The notes: generated from the letters alone by a model not told the origin. 60,157 nt of DNA from Hugenholtzia roseola DSM 9546 (GCF_000422585.1 NZ_AUGI01000044.1:1-60157), one strand, 5' to 3'. Positions 9,602-18,156 are shown, counted from the first letter of the stretch. Numbers and translations: made by a program.

Positions 9602-9990
9602 GAAAGTCTTTTCACGCAGGCAGCCCGACTCTCTGCCGCCCTAAGCGCAGGGCTACTCTTGCCTTGCGAGTAGTTTTGTGAGGGTAGGCTGTTTTAGGGT
9701 GCTAATTTTTTGTGGTCTTTCAAAAAAGTTTCCGCACGAAAGTTTCCTTTTAGATGCTCTTACACAGGTCTGAAAATGATGCAAAAAGCAAAAAGACTCT
9801 CTGTCTTTTTGCTTTTTGTTTTTCCTTACTTTACCTACATTACTTTCTGTCTTGCTTCTTTTGTTCTCTCTTTTTGCTGACAAGCAAAATTGGCTACTCC
9901 TTTTTAGCTTGAATAGGGATTTAAAACTTCCTTAGACGCAAAAAGAAAACTTATTTCACTTTATTTTATTTCAATAATTTCCTAACTGAT
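9602..9990. other. Intergenic region with siaBC terminator
   Basis: 389 bp between siaC and the META lipoprotein. It contains the hairpin at 9782-9820; otherwise nothing recognisable. Confidence 0.4.
9782..9820 (+). terminator. Hairpin terminator of siaBC
   Basis: AGCAAAAAGAC and GTCTTTTTGCT form an 11-bp stem with a TCTCT loop, followed by TTTTTG and TTTTT. Confidence 0.65.
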
Positions 9991-10449
9991 ATGATAAACA
10001 AATCAAAAATCGCAATTCCATTTCTCTTTTGGATACTCCTGCTCCTTACGGCTTCTTGCGCTGGTTCAAAGAAAAAACAGAGTAAAATTGCCCCACAACC
10101 TTTTATGGAAACAATGTGGAAAATCACCTATTTAGAAGGTGTGGAAACGCTGCCAAGTTCTGCCAAAAAGGATATTTTTGTATTATTTCAAGATGATGCA
10201 AAAAGTTTGCGCGGTTTTGCAGGCTGCAATAATTTTTCGGGCATGTATCAGATAGACCAAACGGCAAAAAAATTGAGCATTTCAGGTTTTATGGCGACTA
10301 AAATGTCTTGTCCTCTGCTCAAATTTGAGTATGATTATTTAGGAAAATTAGAGAAAGCAACTCGCTATGAAATAGAAGGCAAGAAACTCTCACTCTATCA
10401 AGACGCGCTGCTTTTGGCTACCTTCGAGGCGCAGGCAGGTGTTCAATAG
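9991..10449 (+). CDS. META-domain (HslJ-like) lipoprotein
   Basis: A 152-residue protein. The N-terminus is a lipoprotein signal (hydrophobic run, then LLLTASCAG with Cys23 as the lipidation site). The mature part has the META pattern: a WKITYLEG strand, FVLFQDDAKSLRGFAGCNNFSGMY and the KLSISGFMATKMSC segment. META/HslJ proteins are envelope proteins linked to heat or drug stress in E. coli; the exact activity is not known. It is convergent with nqrE and ends in a shared bidirectional terminator. Confidence 0.88.
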   Translation: MINKSKIAIPFLFWILLLLTASCAGSKKKQSKIAPQPFMETMWKITYLEGVETLPSSAKKDIFVLFQDDAKSLRGFAGCNNFSGMYQIDQTAKKLSISGFMATKMSCPLLKFEYDYLGKLEKATRYEIEGKKLSLYQDALLLATFEAQAGVQ

Positions 10450-10510
10450 GCTGCTAATCGTAGCGAATCGCTTTTTATGTTTCAAGAGTGCTGCTACAAA
10501 AAAGACAATA

Positions 10511-10548
10511 AAAAAACCTAAGTCCTTAGAAAAAGACTTAGGTTTTTT
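10511..10548. terminator. Bidirectional terminator between META gene and nqrE
   Basis: AAAAAACCTAAGTC (10511-10524) and GACTTAGGTTTTTT (10535-10548) form a perfect 14-bp stem with a 10-nt loop, with T-tracts on both strands. It ends the nqr transcript only 20 bp after nqrE, so nqrF is not part of this operon. Confidence 0.85.
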
Positions 10549-10567
10549 ATTTGGATAAGCGGAAATT

Positions 10568-11182
10568 TTAGAGCGAAATACCCATAAAGGACATAAACGC
10601 CAAGCCCATCAGACCCGTAATGATAAAGGTGATACCTAAACCACGCAAGGGGGCAGGGACATTTGAATACTTCATCTTTTCGCGAATTGCCGCCAAAAGA
10701 ATAATCGCCAACCACCAACCGATACCCGAACCTACGGCATAGACGGTAGATTCAGCCAAGCCGTATTCCTTTTGTACCATAAAAAGCGACGAACCTAAGA
10801 TGGCGCAGTTTACCGCAATTAGCGGAAGGAAGATACCCAAAGCACCGTAAAGGGCGGGCGAAAACTTTTCAATGACCATTTCCACAAGCTGTACAATGGC
10901 GGCAATAACGGCAATAAAGCTCACAAAGCTAAGAAAGCTAAGGTCTAATTTTGCCAATTCAGGGCTGCCTGTCCATTTCAAAGCCCCCTCACTCAAAACG
11001 TAGGTAGTGAGCAGGTTGTTGATAGGAACAGTAACCAAGAGTACGAAAATAACCGCCAAGCCTAAGCCCATTGCCGTAGAAACCTTCTTCGATACTGCCA
11101 AGTATGAACACATACCCAAGAAGTAGGCAAAGACCATGTTCTCGATAAAAATCGAGCGAATACCTATATTGATGAGTTCCAT
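10568..11182 (-). CDS. nqrE: Na+-NQR subunit E
   Basis: A 204-residue integral membrane protein with six predicted helices. The start [33 protein letters not shown] is typical of NqrE, which together with NqrD forms the inverted-topology pair that coordinates an intramembrane Fe-S cluster through conserved cysteines (Cys25 in MCSYLAV; the VNCAILG cysteine). It is part of the complex that oxidises NADH, reduces quinone and exports Na+. It is the last gene of nqrABCDE and lies 39 bp after nqrD. Confidence 0.96.
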   Translation of the reverse strand: MELINIGIRSIFIENMVFAYFLGMCSYLAVSKKVSTAMGLGLAVIFVLLVTVPINNLLTTYVLSEGALKWTGSPELAKLDLSFLSFVSFIAVIAAIVQLVEMVIEKFSPALYGALGIFLPLIAVNCAILGSSLFMVQKEYGLAESTVYAVGSGIGWWLAIILLAAIREKMKYSNVPAPLRGLGITFIITGLMGLAFMSFMGISL

Positions 11183-11221
11183 AGTTACGAGGATTACAAG
11201 ATTTAAGTAGCCAAAAAAAAC

Positions 11222-11875
11222 TTAATGTGCTTCGGTATAGCCATTTCGCGCACGCTGTACCCAGATGATAAGGGCAATGATGATAAATGCACCCACAGGG
11301 TTAGTCATCAAACCATTATTGGGGATAAATTCAGGCATAATTTTGATGCCGAACACAGAGCCAGAGCCAAAGAGTTCGCGGAAAAAAGCCACTACCAAAA
11401 TCACCCAAGCATAACCAAAGCTGCTTCCGAAGCCGTCTAAGACCGAATCATAGGGCTTATTACCCATCGCAAAGGCTTCCAAACGCCCCATTACGATACA
11501 GTTGGTAATGATTAGCCCTACATATACGCCCACGACTTTGGCTACATCAAAGAGAAAGGCACGCAATACTTGGTCTACCAAAATAACCAAACTCGCCACA
11601 ATCGCAAGCTGCACAATGATACGCACACGATTGGGAATTAGGTTGCGAATAAGGGAGATAATCAGGTTTGCAAAGACCACTACAAAAGTTACGGCTATCG
11701 CCATTACTAAGGTAGGCTCCATCTTCGCCGTAACTGCCAATGCCGAACAGATACCCAAAACCTGTACGGTTACGGGATTGTCGTCATCAAGGGGGTCAGT
11801 CATCAATCGGACGCGGCGTTTCGAGAAAAGAGCCTCCGATTTTTTAGCTGCAATATTTTCGGCAACTTCTGCCAT
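11222..11875 (-). CDS. nqrD: Na+-NQR subunit D
   Basis: A 217-residue six-helix membrane subunit. Recognisable segments are LMTDPLDDDNPVTVQVLGICSALAVT, with the Fe-S cysteine in LGICSAL, and IITNCIVMGRLEAFAM, with the second cysteine. The N-terminal 25 residues (AAKKSEALFSKRRVR) are a charged extension typical of Bacteroidota homologues. It pairs with NqrE. Confidence 0.96.
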   Translation of the reverse strand: MAEVAENIAAKKSEALFSKRRVRLMTDPLDDDNPVTVQVLGICSALAVTAKMEPTLVMAIAVTFVVVFANLIISLIRNLIPNRVRIIVQLAIVASLVILVDQVLRAFLFDVAKVVGVYVGLIITNCIVMGRLEAFAMGNKPYDSVLDGFGSSFGYAWVILVVAFFRELFGSGSVFGIKIMPEFIPNNGLMTNPVGAFIIIALIIWVQRARNGYTEAH

Positions 11876-11932
11876 ATTATCAAAGGTTTAGGTTTCGAGA
11901 AAGAAGAATAAAAAAGCCTCGCCAAGGGAGTG

Positions 11933-12796
11933 CTACTGTACGGCAGCCGCCGAGTCTGCTTTTTGCATTTGCGCAGAATCAGTCAGGGCGGTAGAATCTG
12001 CCATTTGCAGGTTTAGCGAATCAGGGAGTTCTATTTCGATGGCTTTGGTAGGCTTTTGGGTTGCCTTCTTTTCCTTTTCAAAATAGTTTTGATAGAAGCT
12101 CATATAGTTTTTCAACATATTATTGACCCCTACCCCTGTGATGGTCGCGCCTGCCATGCCATCTACCTTGTTTTGCGAAAGTGCCGATTCAGGGTTATTT
12201 TCACCTTTTATCATGGTTACGGCTACAAGTGCGCCTGCCTCATCATAGATAGATTTTCCCTGATAACGGTTTTGAATATCCTTGTCGGAAATACGCGCTC
12301 CCAAACCGGGCGTTTCGCTTTTGTGTCCGAAAGAAACGCCAAGAATGGTTTTCAAGTCGGGTTTCAAAGCGACGTAGCCCCAAATCACGTCCCAGAGTCC
12401 GTTTCCATAGACGGGAAGAATATAGGCTTCTACTTCGCCCTTTTCGTTTTTGTATTTAAAAACGGGGAAACGCTTTTTATTCACGTCTTTTTCTTTAAAC
12501 TCTTTATAGACATTGATTTTCTCTACTACCAAATCTTTGCCTTCGGCATCTTTGGCAATAGGGTCGCCATTGGCATCTACAGCAATGGCTTCAATGCGTG
12601 TGGAATAATAAGCATTGACATCGCCGACGGCAAGCACGTCATCGACGACGGCACTCAAGATTTGCTTTTTTGTGTCCAAATCTTGGGCTTCAGTTTGGAA
12701 AGGTTTTAAGCCAACGTTGGCTAAGGCAAGCAGACTGCCACAGATAAGGGTCAGTGCTACGATAAAGCCGATGATGTATCCGTTAGAGTGTTGCAC
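11933..12796 (-). CDS. nqrC: Na+-NQR subunit C
   Basis: A 287-residue subunit with one N-terminal membrane helix (residues 7-29) and a periplasmic FMN-binding domain. The flavinylation motif is DGMAGATIT, with Thr218 expected to carry FMN through a phosphodiester bond made by ApbE; no apbE is in the window. The C-terminus has an unusual tail of about 50 residues rich in Ala, Asp, Ser and Gln (ADSTALTDSAQMQKADSAA). Its start overlaps the end of nqrB by 14 bp, which suggests translational coupling. Confidence 0.96.
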   Translation of the reverse strand: MQHSNGYIIGFIVALTLICGSLLALANVGLKPFQTEAQDLDTKKQILSAVVDDVLAVGDVNAYYSTRIEAIAVDANGDPIAKDAEGKDLVVEKINVYKEFKEKDVNKKRFPVFKYKNEKGEVEAYILPVYGNGLWDVIWGYVALKPDLKTILGVSFGHKSETPGLGARISDKDIQNRYQGKSIYDEAGALVAVTMIKGENNPESALSQNKVDGMAGATITGVGVNNMLKNYMSFYQNYFEKEKKATQKPTKAIEIELPDSLNLQMADSTALTDSAQMQKADSAAAVQ

Positions 12797-14000
12797 GTTT
12801 TAGTCTTCGTTTTTTGTTAGCTTCTATCACATAATAATCAATCAAAGGAGCAAACACATTGAGCAACAAAATCGCCAACATGATGCCTTCAGGATAAGCA
12901 GGATTAAAGACTCTGATAATGACCGTTACTAAGCCAATTAGAAAGCCGTAAATCAACTTACCCCACTCGGTCTGTGCCGCAGAAACAGGGTCAGTAGCCA
13001 TAAAGACCACACCAAAAGCAAAGCCGCCGATAATGAGGTGTTTGTAGGCAGGCATCAACATGTAAGGATTGTCTATCCCTGCACTTTGCGCAATCACAGT
13101 AGCCAAAGCACCCATTGCTAATGCACCTGCTACCGAACCTACCATAATGCGCCAGCTTGCTACGCCCGTTACTACCAAAATAACCGCTCCGATAAGGATA
13201 GCAAATTTAGAAGTTTCACCAATACAGCCGGGAATTGTACCCATAAAAAGGCTAAAATCAGAAAACATGTTTTCTGCACCTTTCCAAGAAGCCGTTGCAT
13301 TGATGGCGGCATCAGCTACGCTTCCCGTTTTGGTTTCAGCCGCCACAGCCAAGTAAGTAGCCCCTGTATAGCCTTCTACTACATTTGCCGCCCCTTTGTA
13401 ATTCCAAACATCGCCTGAAATATCGGTAGGATAAGCAAAATAAAGGAAAGCGCGTGCCGTAAGTGCAACATTAAGGATATTCATACCTGTACCACCAAAG
13501 GCTTCTTTTGCAATCACGACGGCAAAAATTGTAGCCAATACTACCTGCCAAAGCGGAATATCAGGTGGCATCACCAGCGGAATAAGCATACCCGTAACCA
13601 AGAAACCCTCGTTAATGGGGTGCTTTCTAATAATGGCAAAGACCACTTCGACGATACCCCCTGCGGTGTAGGCAGCAATCACGATAGGCAATACTTGTAT
13701 CGTACCTACCATAATCTTGTCCATCAGAGGGGCATCTAAATTGCCGATAGAAAGGAAGTGCTGATTGCCTACATTCCAAATCCCGAAAAGAAGGGCAGGA
13801 ATCATTGCCAACACGACGGTCATCATCATGCGTTTGAGGTCGATGGCATCATGCACGTGTGTAGCACGCCTACCCGCAACTGTGGGGGGCGTGAAAGCAA
13901 AGGTTTCGCCAGCTTCGAAGAGGTAGTAAAATTTTTCAAATTTCCCTCCTTTTTCAAACATGGGTCTTTGCTTTTCTAATATGTGGTGTAAAAACTTCAT
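12783..14000 (-). CDS. nqrB: Na+-NQR subunit B
   Basis: A 405-residue polytopic membrane subunit from the ATG at 14000 (MKFLHHILEKQRPMFEKGGK), the usual NqrB N-terminus. The open frame continues up to 14147, but the extra 49 residues are unlike the family. The FMN attachment motif EGYTGATYL places the flavin on Thr215. NqrB carries the Na+ path and the riboflavin/FMN cofactors. A 155-bp gap separates it from nqrA. Confidence 0.95.
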   Translation of the reverse strand: MKFLHHILEKQRPMFEKGGKFEKFYYLFEAGETFAFTPPTVAGRRATHVHDAIDLKRMMMTVVLAMIPALLFGIWNVGNQHFLSIGNLDAPLMDKIMVGTIQVLPIVIAAYTAGGIVEVVFAIIRKHPINEGFLVTGMLIPLVMPPDIPLWQVVLATIFAVVIAKEAFGGTGMNILNVALTARAFLYFAYPTDISGDVWNYKGAANVVEGYTGATYLAVAAETKTGSVADAAINATASWKGAENMFSDFSLFMGTIPGCIGETSKFAILIGAVILVVTGVASWRIMVGSVAGALAMGALATVIAQSAGIDNPYMLMPAYKHLIIGGFAFGVVFMATDPVSAAQTEWGKLIYGFLIGLVTVIIRVFNPAYPEGIMLAILLLNVFAPLIDYYVIEANKKRRLKRATL

Positions 14001-14155
14001 AGTTGAGTAGAAGATGAAGAGAAGTAAATCAGAAAAGACAGAGAAATAAAGAATTAAAACATTCAGACTTGCAAAACAAGTATCGCTACGGCATAGGTAG
14101 CTCATATCCAGATAAAGACCTACCAGAAAAAAGCAACCGAAAGCCACTCTTGGGC

Positions 14156-15517
14156 TTAACCCTCACGCAAAAGGTTTAGACCTTCACGCAGAAGCAACTG
14201 CAATTCGTGTTTCGATACATCTACAAACTCGCACAAGGCTACATCTTCCTCTACCAATTCGTAAATCCCTAAGGCTTCCATCTCCTCGTAGTTTTGTGCC
14301 ATAATAGCCTTGAAAAGGTAGGTAGGATAAATATCCATAGGCATTACTTTTTCGAAAGCTCCCGACATAACAAAGGCACGTGGCTCGCCATTTAAGCTCG
14401 AATCCAAGACGCGCTCTTTTTTAGGGCTTAGGAACGAAAGCAAACCGAAAGCACGGTGGATAGAGGTACGCTGTGTAGGCGCAAGCCAGCCGTCTGTAAG
14501 GATAAAGCGCGGCTTATCGCCTTCGGGGATAACCGTTACCTGATTGTGGTAGAAGCCCAAATAGCCATCTTTGCCCACACTCTCGCCCGTCAAGACGTTG
14601 CCCGAAATCACGCGCACATGGTCGGATTTGAGGTTTTTGTCTAATAGGTCGCTGATTTTAGCTCCTACAAAAGTCTTGGCATAGGCAGGCTTGGCAACTT
14701 CCGAACCCGTCAGGGCTACTAATTTAGAAGCGTCATATTTGCCCTCCATAAAGAGTTTGCCCATCTGAATTACGCCATAAGGCTGAATCGTCCAAACGGT
14801 TTCACCCTTATTGATGGGTGCAATGTGGTGGATTTGCACACCCACGTTCCCCGCAGGGTGCGTACCTGCAATGGTATGAATTTCGACACCTCTAACGCTA
14901 CGCAAAGGCGAAACTTCCGATTTGGCATCAAAAGTTACGTGAATAGGCACGTTTGCAATCTTACCCAAAATGTCGATACCTGCCTGAAAATAAGGAGCTT
15001 CGTTTTTGTATAAAAACTCATAGTCAGGCGCAAGTGGGTGCGAATCGAAAGCCGAGATAAAGATAGCCTTCGGCTTTTCTTCGGGGTCGGCTACAATACC
15101 GTAAGGACGCTTGATGAGATTGACCCAAGCACCACTTTTCAAAAGGGTTTCCTTCGCTTTGGCAGCCTCGAGCTTGCCTAATTCCGAAACGCTATATTTT
15201 TCGAAAGGCTCATACTCGACCTCCTTATCGGCTAAGATAACCACTTCTAAGACCGCACGCTTTTCGCCGCGCTTAATTTGGGCTATCTCACCGCTTACAG
15301 GTGAGGTATAGAGAACACTTTGCAAGCGTTTGTCGTAGAAAAGGGGCGTTCCAGCCTTGACGCGGTCGCCTTCCTTTACAAGCATCTTTGGGCGATACAT
15401 GCCCAAAAAGTCTGACGGCTTGAGCGCGTAAGTAAAGGCAGGCTTGCCGTTACTGATGGTCTTTTCAGCGCGTCCGACCAGATGAATGTCAAATCCTTTT
15501 TTTATTTTTATATGCAT
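14156..15517 (-). CDS. nqrA: Na+-NQR subunit A
   Basis: A 453-residue cytoplasmic subunit from the ATG at 15517 (MHIKIKKGFDIHLVGRAEK). The in-frame extension to 15610 is not conserved in the family. Typical segments are IKRGEKRAVLEVVI and the SAFDSHPLAPDYEF region. NqrA has a Rossmann-like core distantly related to complex I Nqo1 and is thought to help bind quinone. First gene of the operon. Confidence 0.96.
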   Translation of the reverse strand: MHIKIKKGFDIHLVGRAEKTISNGKPAFTYALKPSDFLGMYRPKMLVKEGDRVKAGTPLFYDKRLQSVLYTSPVSGEIAQIKRGEKRAVLEVVILADKEVEYEPFEKYSVSELGKLEAAKAKETLLKSGAWVNLIKRPYGIVADPEEKPKAIFISAFDSHPLAPDYEFLYKNEAPYFQAGIDILGKIANVPIHVTFDAKSEVSPLRSVRGVEIHTIAGTHPAGNVGVQIHHIAPINKGETVWTIQPYGVIQMGKLFMEGKYDASKLVALTGSEVAKPAYAKTFVGAKISDLLDKNLKSDHVRVISGNVLTGESVGKDGYLGFYHNQVTVIPEGDKPRFILTDGWLAPTQRTSIHRAFGLLSFLSPKKERVLDSSLNGEPRAFVMSGAFEKVMPMDIYPTYLFKAIMAQNYEEMEALGIYELVEEDVALCEFVDVSKHELQLLLREGLNLLREG

Positions 15518-15633
15518 GGTAAGAAGCCTTAGTTTCGCTATGTTTCCCCCCTGCTTTGTGCCTCGCTCGCTTGTAGGGCGATACAAGCACTGACGCAGAG
15601 ATAGGGGCAAGGTTAGAAATGGGGTATGCAGCG

Positions 15634-15666
15634 CAAAATTAACAAATATCTTGGCATAAAACCCAA
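15634..15666 (-). promoter_or_regulatory. Candidate nqr operon promoter
   Basis: On the minus strand, TAATTTTG (15641-15634) matches TAnnTTTG and TTG (15666-15664) lies 22 bp upstream. Transcription would start near 15627, about 110 nt before the nqrA ATG. The remaining region up to 15893 shows no gene. Confidence 0.4.
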
Positions 15667-15893
15667 CCCCCTGCTATTATTTTCGGTAAAAAAAGACTTA
15701 TTTTCTTCAAAAAAATCCCTTTTTAGCCTACAAAGAGGCAAAATAGGAACTTTTCGAGCAGCAAGTGGGTTGTTTTTCTCTGCTATAATTTTTTGTGTGC
15801 GATTTTGTTTGCACAAAAGTCGTGAAAAAATAGCAAAAGTACACAAGTAGCTTTGCCCTATTGCCCATCTTTTTGGCTAAATTCCAAACTTTT

Positions 15894-16358
15894 TTAGTAT
15901 AAAAGCGGCGGTCTATCAATGCGCTCCTCCAAAGAGATAAAGGTTTCGGTGCGCTCTATTCCCACTACCGACTGAATCTTATCGTGCAACACTTCCCGTA
16001 AATGCTTGGTATCACGACACAAAATACGCGCAAAGATGCTATAAGCACCTGTGGTATAGTGCAGATTGAGAATTTCGGGGATTTTTTGTAGCTCCGCCAC
16101 TACATCTTCATACATCGAGCTTTTTTCGAGGTAAATACCCAAAAAAGCCGTAACGTCATAGCCTAAGGCACTGTAATCGAGGGCTAAGGTAGAGCCTTTC
16201 ACTATGCCCGCTTGCTCCATCTTTTGCATGCGCACATGCACTGTGCCGCCCGAAACAAAGACGCGATTGGCGACATCAGTATAGGGCAGTTTCGCATTTT
16301 TAGAGAGTTCGCTCAATATCTTCAAATCGATGTTGTCGATTTTTAAATTTCTATCCAT
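15894..16358 (-). CDS. Lrp/AsnC family transcriptional regulator
   Basis: A 154-residue regulator. An N-terminal winged helix-turn-helix is at residues 8-60 (DLKILSELSKNAKLPYTDVANRVFVSGGTVHVRMQKMEQAGIV), and the C-terminal RAM ligand-binding domain covers about 65-145 (AFLGIYLEKSS, LHYTTGAYSIFARIL). Such proteins respond to amino acids and often control themselves and neighbouring genes. The upstream neighbour is the candidate small RNA on the other strand, so the two share a divergent control region. Confidence 0.95.
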   Translation of the reverse strand: MDRNLKIDNIDLKILSELSKNAKLPYTDVANRVFVSGGTVHVRMQKMEQAGIVKGSTLALDYSALGYDVTAFLGIYLEKSSMYEDVVAELQKIPEILNLHYTTGAYSIFARILCRDTKHLREVLHDKIQSVVGIERTETFISLEERIDRPPLLY

Positions 16359-16467
16359 CTGTATTAGGCATTTTATGTTTTTTGCAAGAAAAACCGTATA
16401 ACATTGCGAATATCGTAAATTTTTGAGAATTTTGTTGCAAAAAAGGCAATCGTATAAGAATTTTTTA

Positions 16468-16475
16468 TACCTTTG
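16468..16475 (+). promoter_or_regulatory. Promoter -7 element of the candidate small RNA
   Basis: TACCTTTG is a perfect TAnnTTTG match. A TTG at 16434-16436 is too far away (31 bp), so the -33 element is weak or absent. Transcription should start near 16482. Confidence 0.45.
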
Positions 16476-16481
16476 TCATGT

Positions 16482-16700
16482 GCAAAGAAAGCATCGCCTA
16501 TCAAAGGTTAGAAAACGAAAGGTTCTTGTGCAAGTTTGGGGCAATCGTTGCCCTGATTTCAAAACCCAAGCAAGATAATAAAATTTTCGAAACCGATGCG
16601 ATTTGCGACTCATTTCGCAACTTTGATAGCGCGTGTGTTTTATGTGTTGTTTATTGGTTAAGGTCGAAAGGGCGTGCCGTTGGCATTGCCTTTTTTTTGT
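16482..16700 (+). ncRNA. Candidate structured small RNA of about 220 nt
   Basis: Reading the strand as RNA gives a consistent fold. A long closing helix pairs 16491-16506 (GCATCGCCTATCAAAG) with 16621-16636 (CTTTGATAGCGCGTGT); its core of 8 bp is perfect and the rest has two single-base bulges. Inside it are TTTGGG (16535-16540) with CCCAAG (16565-16570), GCAA-TCG-TTGC (16541-16551) and the perfect stem TTGCGA/TCGCAA (16603-16608, 16615-16620). A terminator-like hairpin GGCGTGCC-GTT-GGCATTGCC (16671-16690) precedes eight Ts. A TAnnTTTG promoter element lies just upstream. An open frame of 97 codons crosses the region but resembles no protein and runs through the terminator. The RNA does not match tmRNA, RNase P or SRP RNA hallmarks; 6S RNA or a novel class remain possible. 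Confidence 0.6.
16671..16698 (+). terminator. Terminator of the candidate small RNA
   Basis: GGC-TGCC pairs with GGCA-GCC around a GTT loop, with small bulges, followed directly by TTTTTTTT. Confidence 0.6.
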
Positions 16701-16760
16701 TTTTGTTTTCAAATGATACAGAAATAAGTTTAATTTTTAAATTATATACAGACAAAAAAA

Positions 16761-16796
16761 GCGCACCGTAGTTTTTAAGGCTACGGTGTGGTGCTT
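16761..16796. terminator. Hairpin terminator
   Basis: CACCGTAG (16763-16770) pairs with CTACGGTG (16781-16788). A-rich DNA on the left and T-rich DNA on the right allow use from both strands. It most likely ends the minus-strand gene whose stop is at 16910. Confidence 0.6.
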
Positions 16797-16909
16797 TTTC
16801 AATGCCAAAATCTAAACTGCTATGATTGGCTTACAGAATGGCGATTGAAATTTCAGGCGCAAAGTTGGATTTGGCTTTGGGCTACTTTCCACTTTCAAAA
16901 CAGAAGGCG

Positions 16910-17263
16910 TTAGATGGAAAAATCGTAAGTCGCAATTTCATTTCCACTTTCTGCTTCCAAACGGTACTCACCTGCGGGCAAGTTGGTCAGATTGATTTGC
17001 TGCACACAATCGATGTTTTTGCAGAAGTTGCTATAAAAAATGCGATTCTGCTTATCTTTAATGACCAAATAAACATCTTGTTTTGCATTTTCCAAAGAAA
17101 CAAAAAGCTCTGTCTGTTGTTTCTGGGCTTTGATGTCGAAAGCCTTTGGCGTGTTGGCACTCAAATTGTTGAACAATGAAACAAAAGCCAAAAGCGCAAT
17201 CATAGAAAAAGCAAAACGGCGAGCAGTGGCAGTGAAGGCAGGGAAAATAAGGGTAGGTTTCAT
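16910..17263 (-). CDS. Small secreted protein, unknown function
   Basis: A 117-residue product from the ATG at 17263 (MKPTLIFPAFTATARRFAFS). The N-terminus is a long signal peptide ending near NNLSA. The mature part of about 80 residues is a single predicted beta-sandwich: strands LFVSLENAKQDVYLVIKDKQ, FYSNFCKN, CVQQINLTNLPAGEYRLEAESGN and ATYDFSI. The pattern LPAGEYRLE with a short C-terminal strand resembles small DUF3244-like or T9SS-like beta domains, but there is no clear match. The upstream open frame to 17416 looks non-coding. It is a stand-alone gene with a terminator downstream at 16761-16796. Confidence 0.65.
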   Translation of the reverse strand: MKPTLIFPAFTATARRFAFSMIALLAFVSLFNNLSANTPKAFDIKAQKQQTELFVSLENAKQDVYLVIKDKQNRIFYSNFCKNIDCVQQINLTNLPAGEYRLEAESGNEIATYDFSI

Positions 17264-17494
17264 AAGAATAAGAAATAAAGGATTTGAGAATGAAAGAAAA
17301 AAGAAAGTTTGTGTGGGCGGCGGTTTCTGTGTGCCGCCTACACAAGAGATAGTGCCAAAAGCGTGCAAGATTTGTAACACACTGATTTTCAAACACTTAT
17401 AAAAATTTAGCTTCAAAACTTGTATCGAAAACGAACAGTTGATTTCGCTTTTGCGAACATCAAAACCTTGTTATTTTTTTTTCGTAGCAAAAAG

Positions 17495-17538
17495 AAACCC
17501 CAAGTATTCGAACACAATGTTCCAATACTTGGGGTTTT
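17495..17538. terminator. Long bidirectional hairpin
   Basis: AAACCCCAAGTATT (17495-17508) pairs with AATACTTGGGGTTT (17524-17537); the loop contains a further GAACA/TGTTC pairing. Probably the terminator of the minus-strand gene 17740-18156. Confidence 0.65.
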
Positions 17539-17630
17539 GGCTTGGGAGTTTTATTTGTAGTTTGTCGGATTTGGCGTAGGATTTCGAATCCGCACTTTCC
17601 TTTTAAAGCCAACTGTTTTTGAACAAGAAC

Positions 17631-17720
17631 GGAATAAAATTTGGCTTCAAGCCTCATTTGAGTCTGAAAAGCCACTTTATTTCAATTCATCTTCGAATAA
17701 AGCCTGCCTTGCCGTTACCA
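17631..17720. repeat. Degenerate copy of the miniature inverted-repeat family
   Basis: GGAATAAAATTTGGCTTCAAG, then GAGTCTGAAAAGCC, CTTTATTTCAATT and GCCTGCCTTGCCG, appear in the same order as in the copies at 49270-49445 and 53882-54065. The terminal repeats cannot be recognised. Confidence 0.4.
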
Positions 17721-17739
17721 AAGAGGCAATTATTTGGTC

Positions 17740-18156
17740 TTAAACCTTTGCGAGCCAGTCAGAAGCCGCCTTGATTTGGTCGAAATATTCTATCTTGATT
17801 TGGTCTTGGTAGTAAAGACGCGCCATAGCTGCAACCTGTGCGGCAGGCACTTTTCGGAAGAAATTTTCCGTCTGCACCACCGCCATCGCTTTATACCCCA
17901 ACTCTAAGGCTTTGGGTAGCCACTCTTGGGCAGCCCAATTTTGGTCGGCTTTTGTGATAGAACCCGTAATTTTTCGGTCGTCGTTGAGGATTTTGCTCAC
18001 GCCACGCTCTTGCATCTGCGCCAAAAGGGTGTTCATCGATTGTCGGTAGTGGTCAGAATTCAATTTGCCGCGCCATTTTACCATCAGACAAGGGACATCT
18101 TCATTGAATTTGATGAGGCAGTGTGGTTTGTCTTCTATGATAAGATATTCTTTCAT
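17740..18156 (-). CDS. STAS/SpoIIAA-like small protein
   Basis: A 138-residue protein from the ATG at 18156 (MKEYLIIEDKPHCLIKF). The pattern WRGKLNSDHYRQSMNTLLAQM, SKILNDDRKITGSI, NWAAQEWLPKALELGYKAMAVVQ and a C-terminal FDQIKAASDWL is that of short STAS/SpoIIAA-like proteins common in Bacteroidota. They are cytosolic and of unknown function. The longer frame to 18243 adds unconserved residues. No linked kinase or phosphatase is present. Confidence 0.7.
   Translation of the reverse strand: MKEYLIIEDKPHCLIKFNEDVPCLMVKWRGKLNSDHYRQSMNTLLAQMQERGVSKILNDDRKITGSITKADQNWAAQEWLPKALELGYKAMAVVQTENFFRKVPAAQVAAMARLYYQDQIKIEYFDQIKAASDWLAKV

Larger units (their letters stand above)
17264..17739. other. Intergenic region with hairpin and degenerate repeat
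   Basis: 476 bp without a convincing gene. It holds the hairpin at 17495-17538 and a decayed relative of the miniature inverted-repeat family near 17631-17720. Confidence 0.4.

Noticed and set aside
14001-14147. N-terminal extension of nqrB
   Set aside because: The in-frame residues before 14000 are hydrophobic but unlike NqrB; the family start MKFLHHILEK matches the ATG at 14000.
16478-16771. Open frame of 97 codons on the plus strand over the candidate small RNA
   Set aside because: It begins at the end of the promoter box, has no family resemblance, passes through the terminator hairpin and lies over paired RNA segments, so it is more likely fortuitous.
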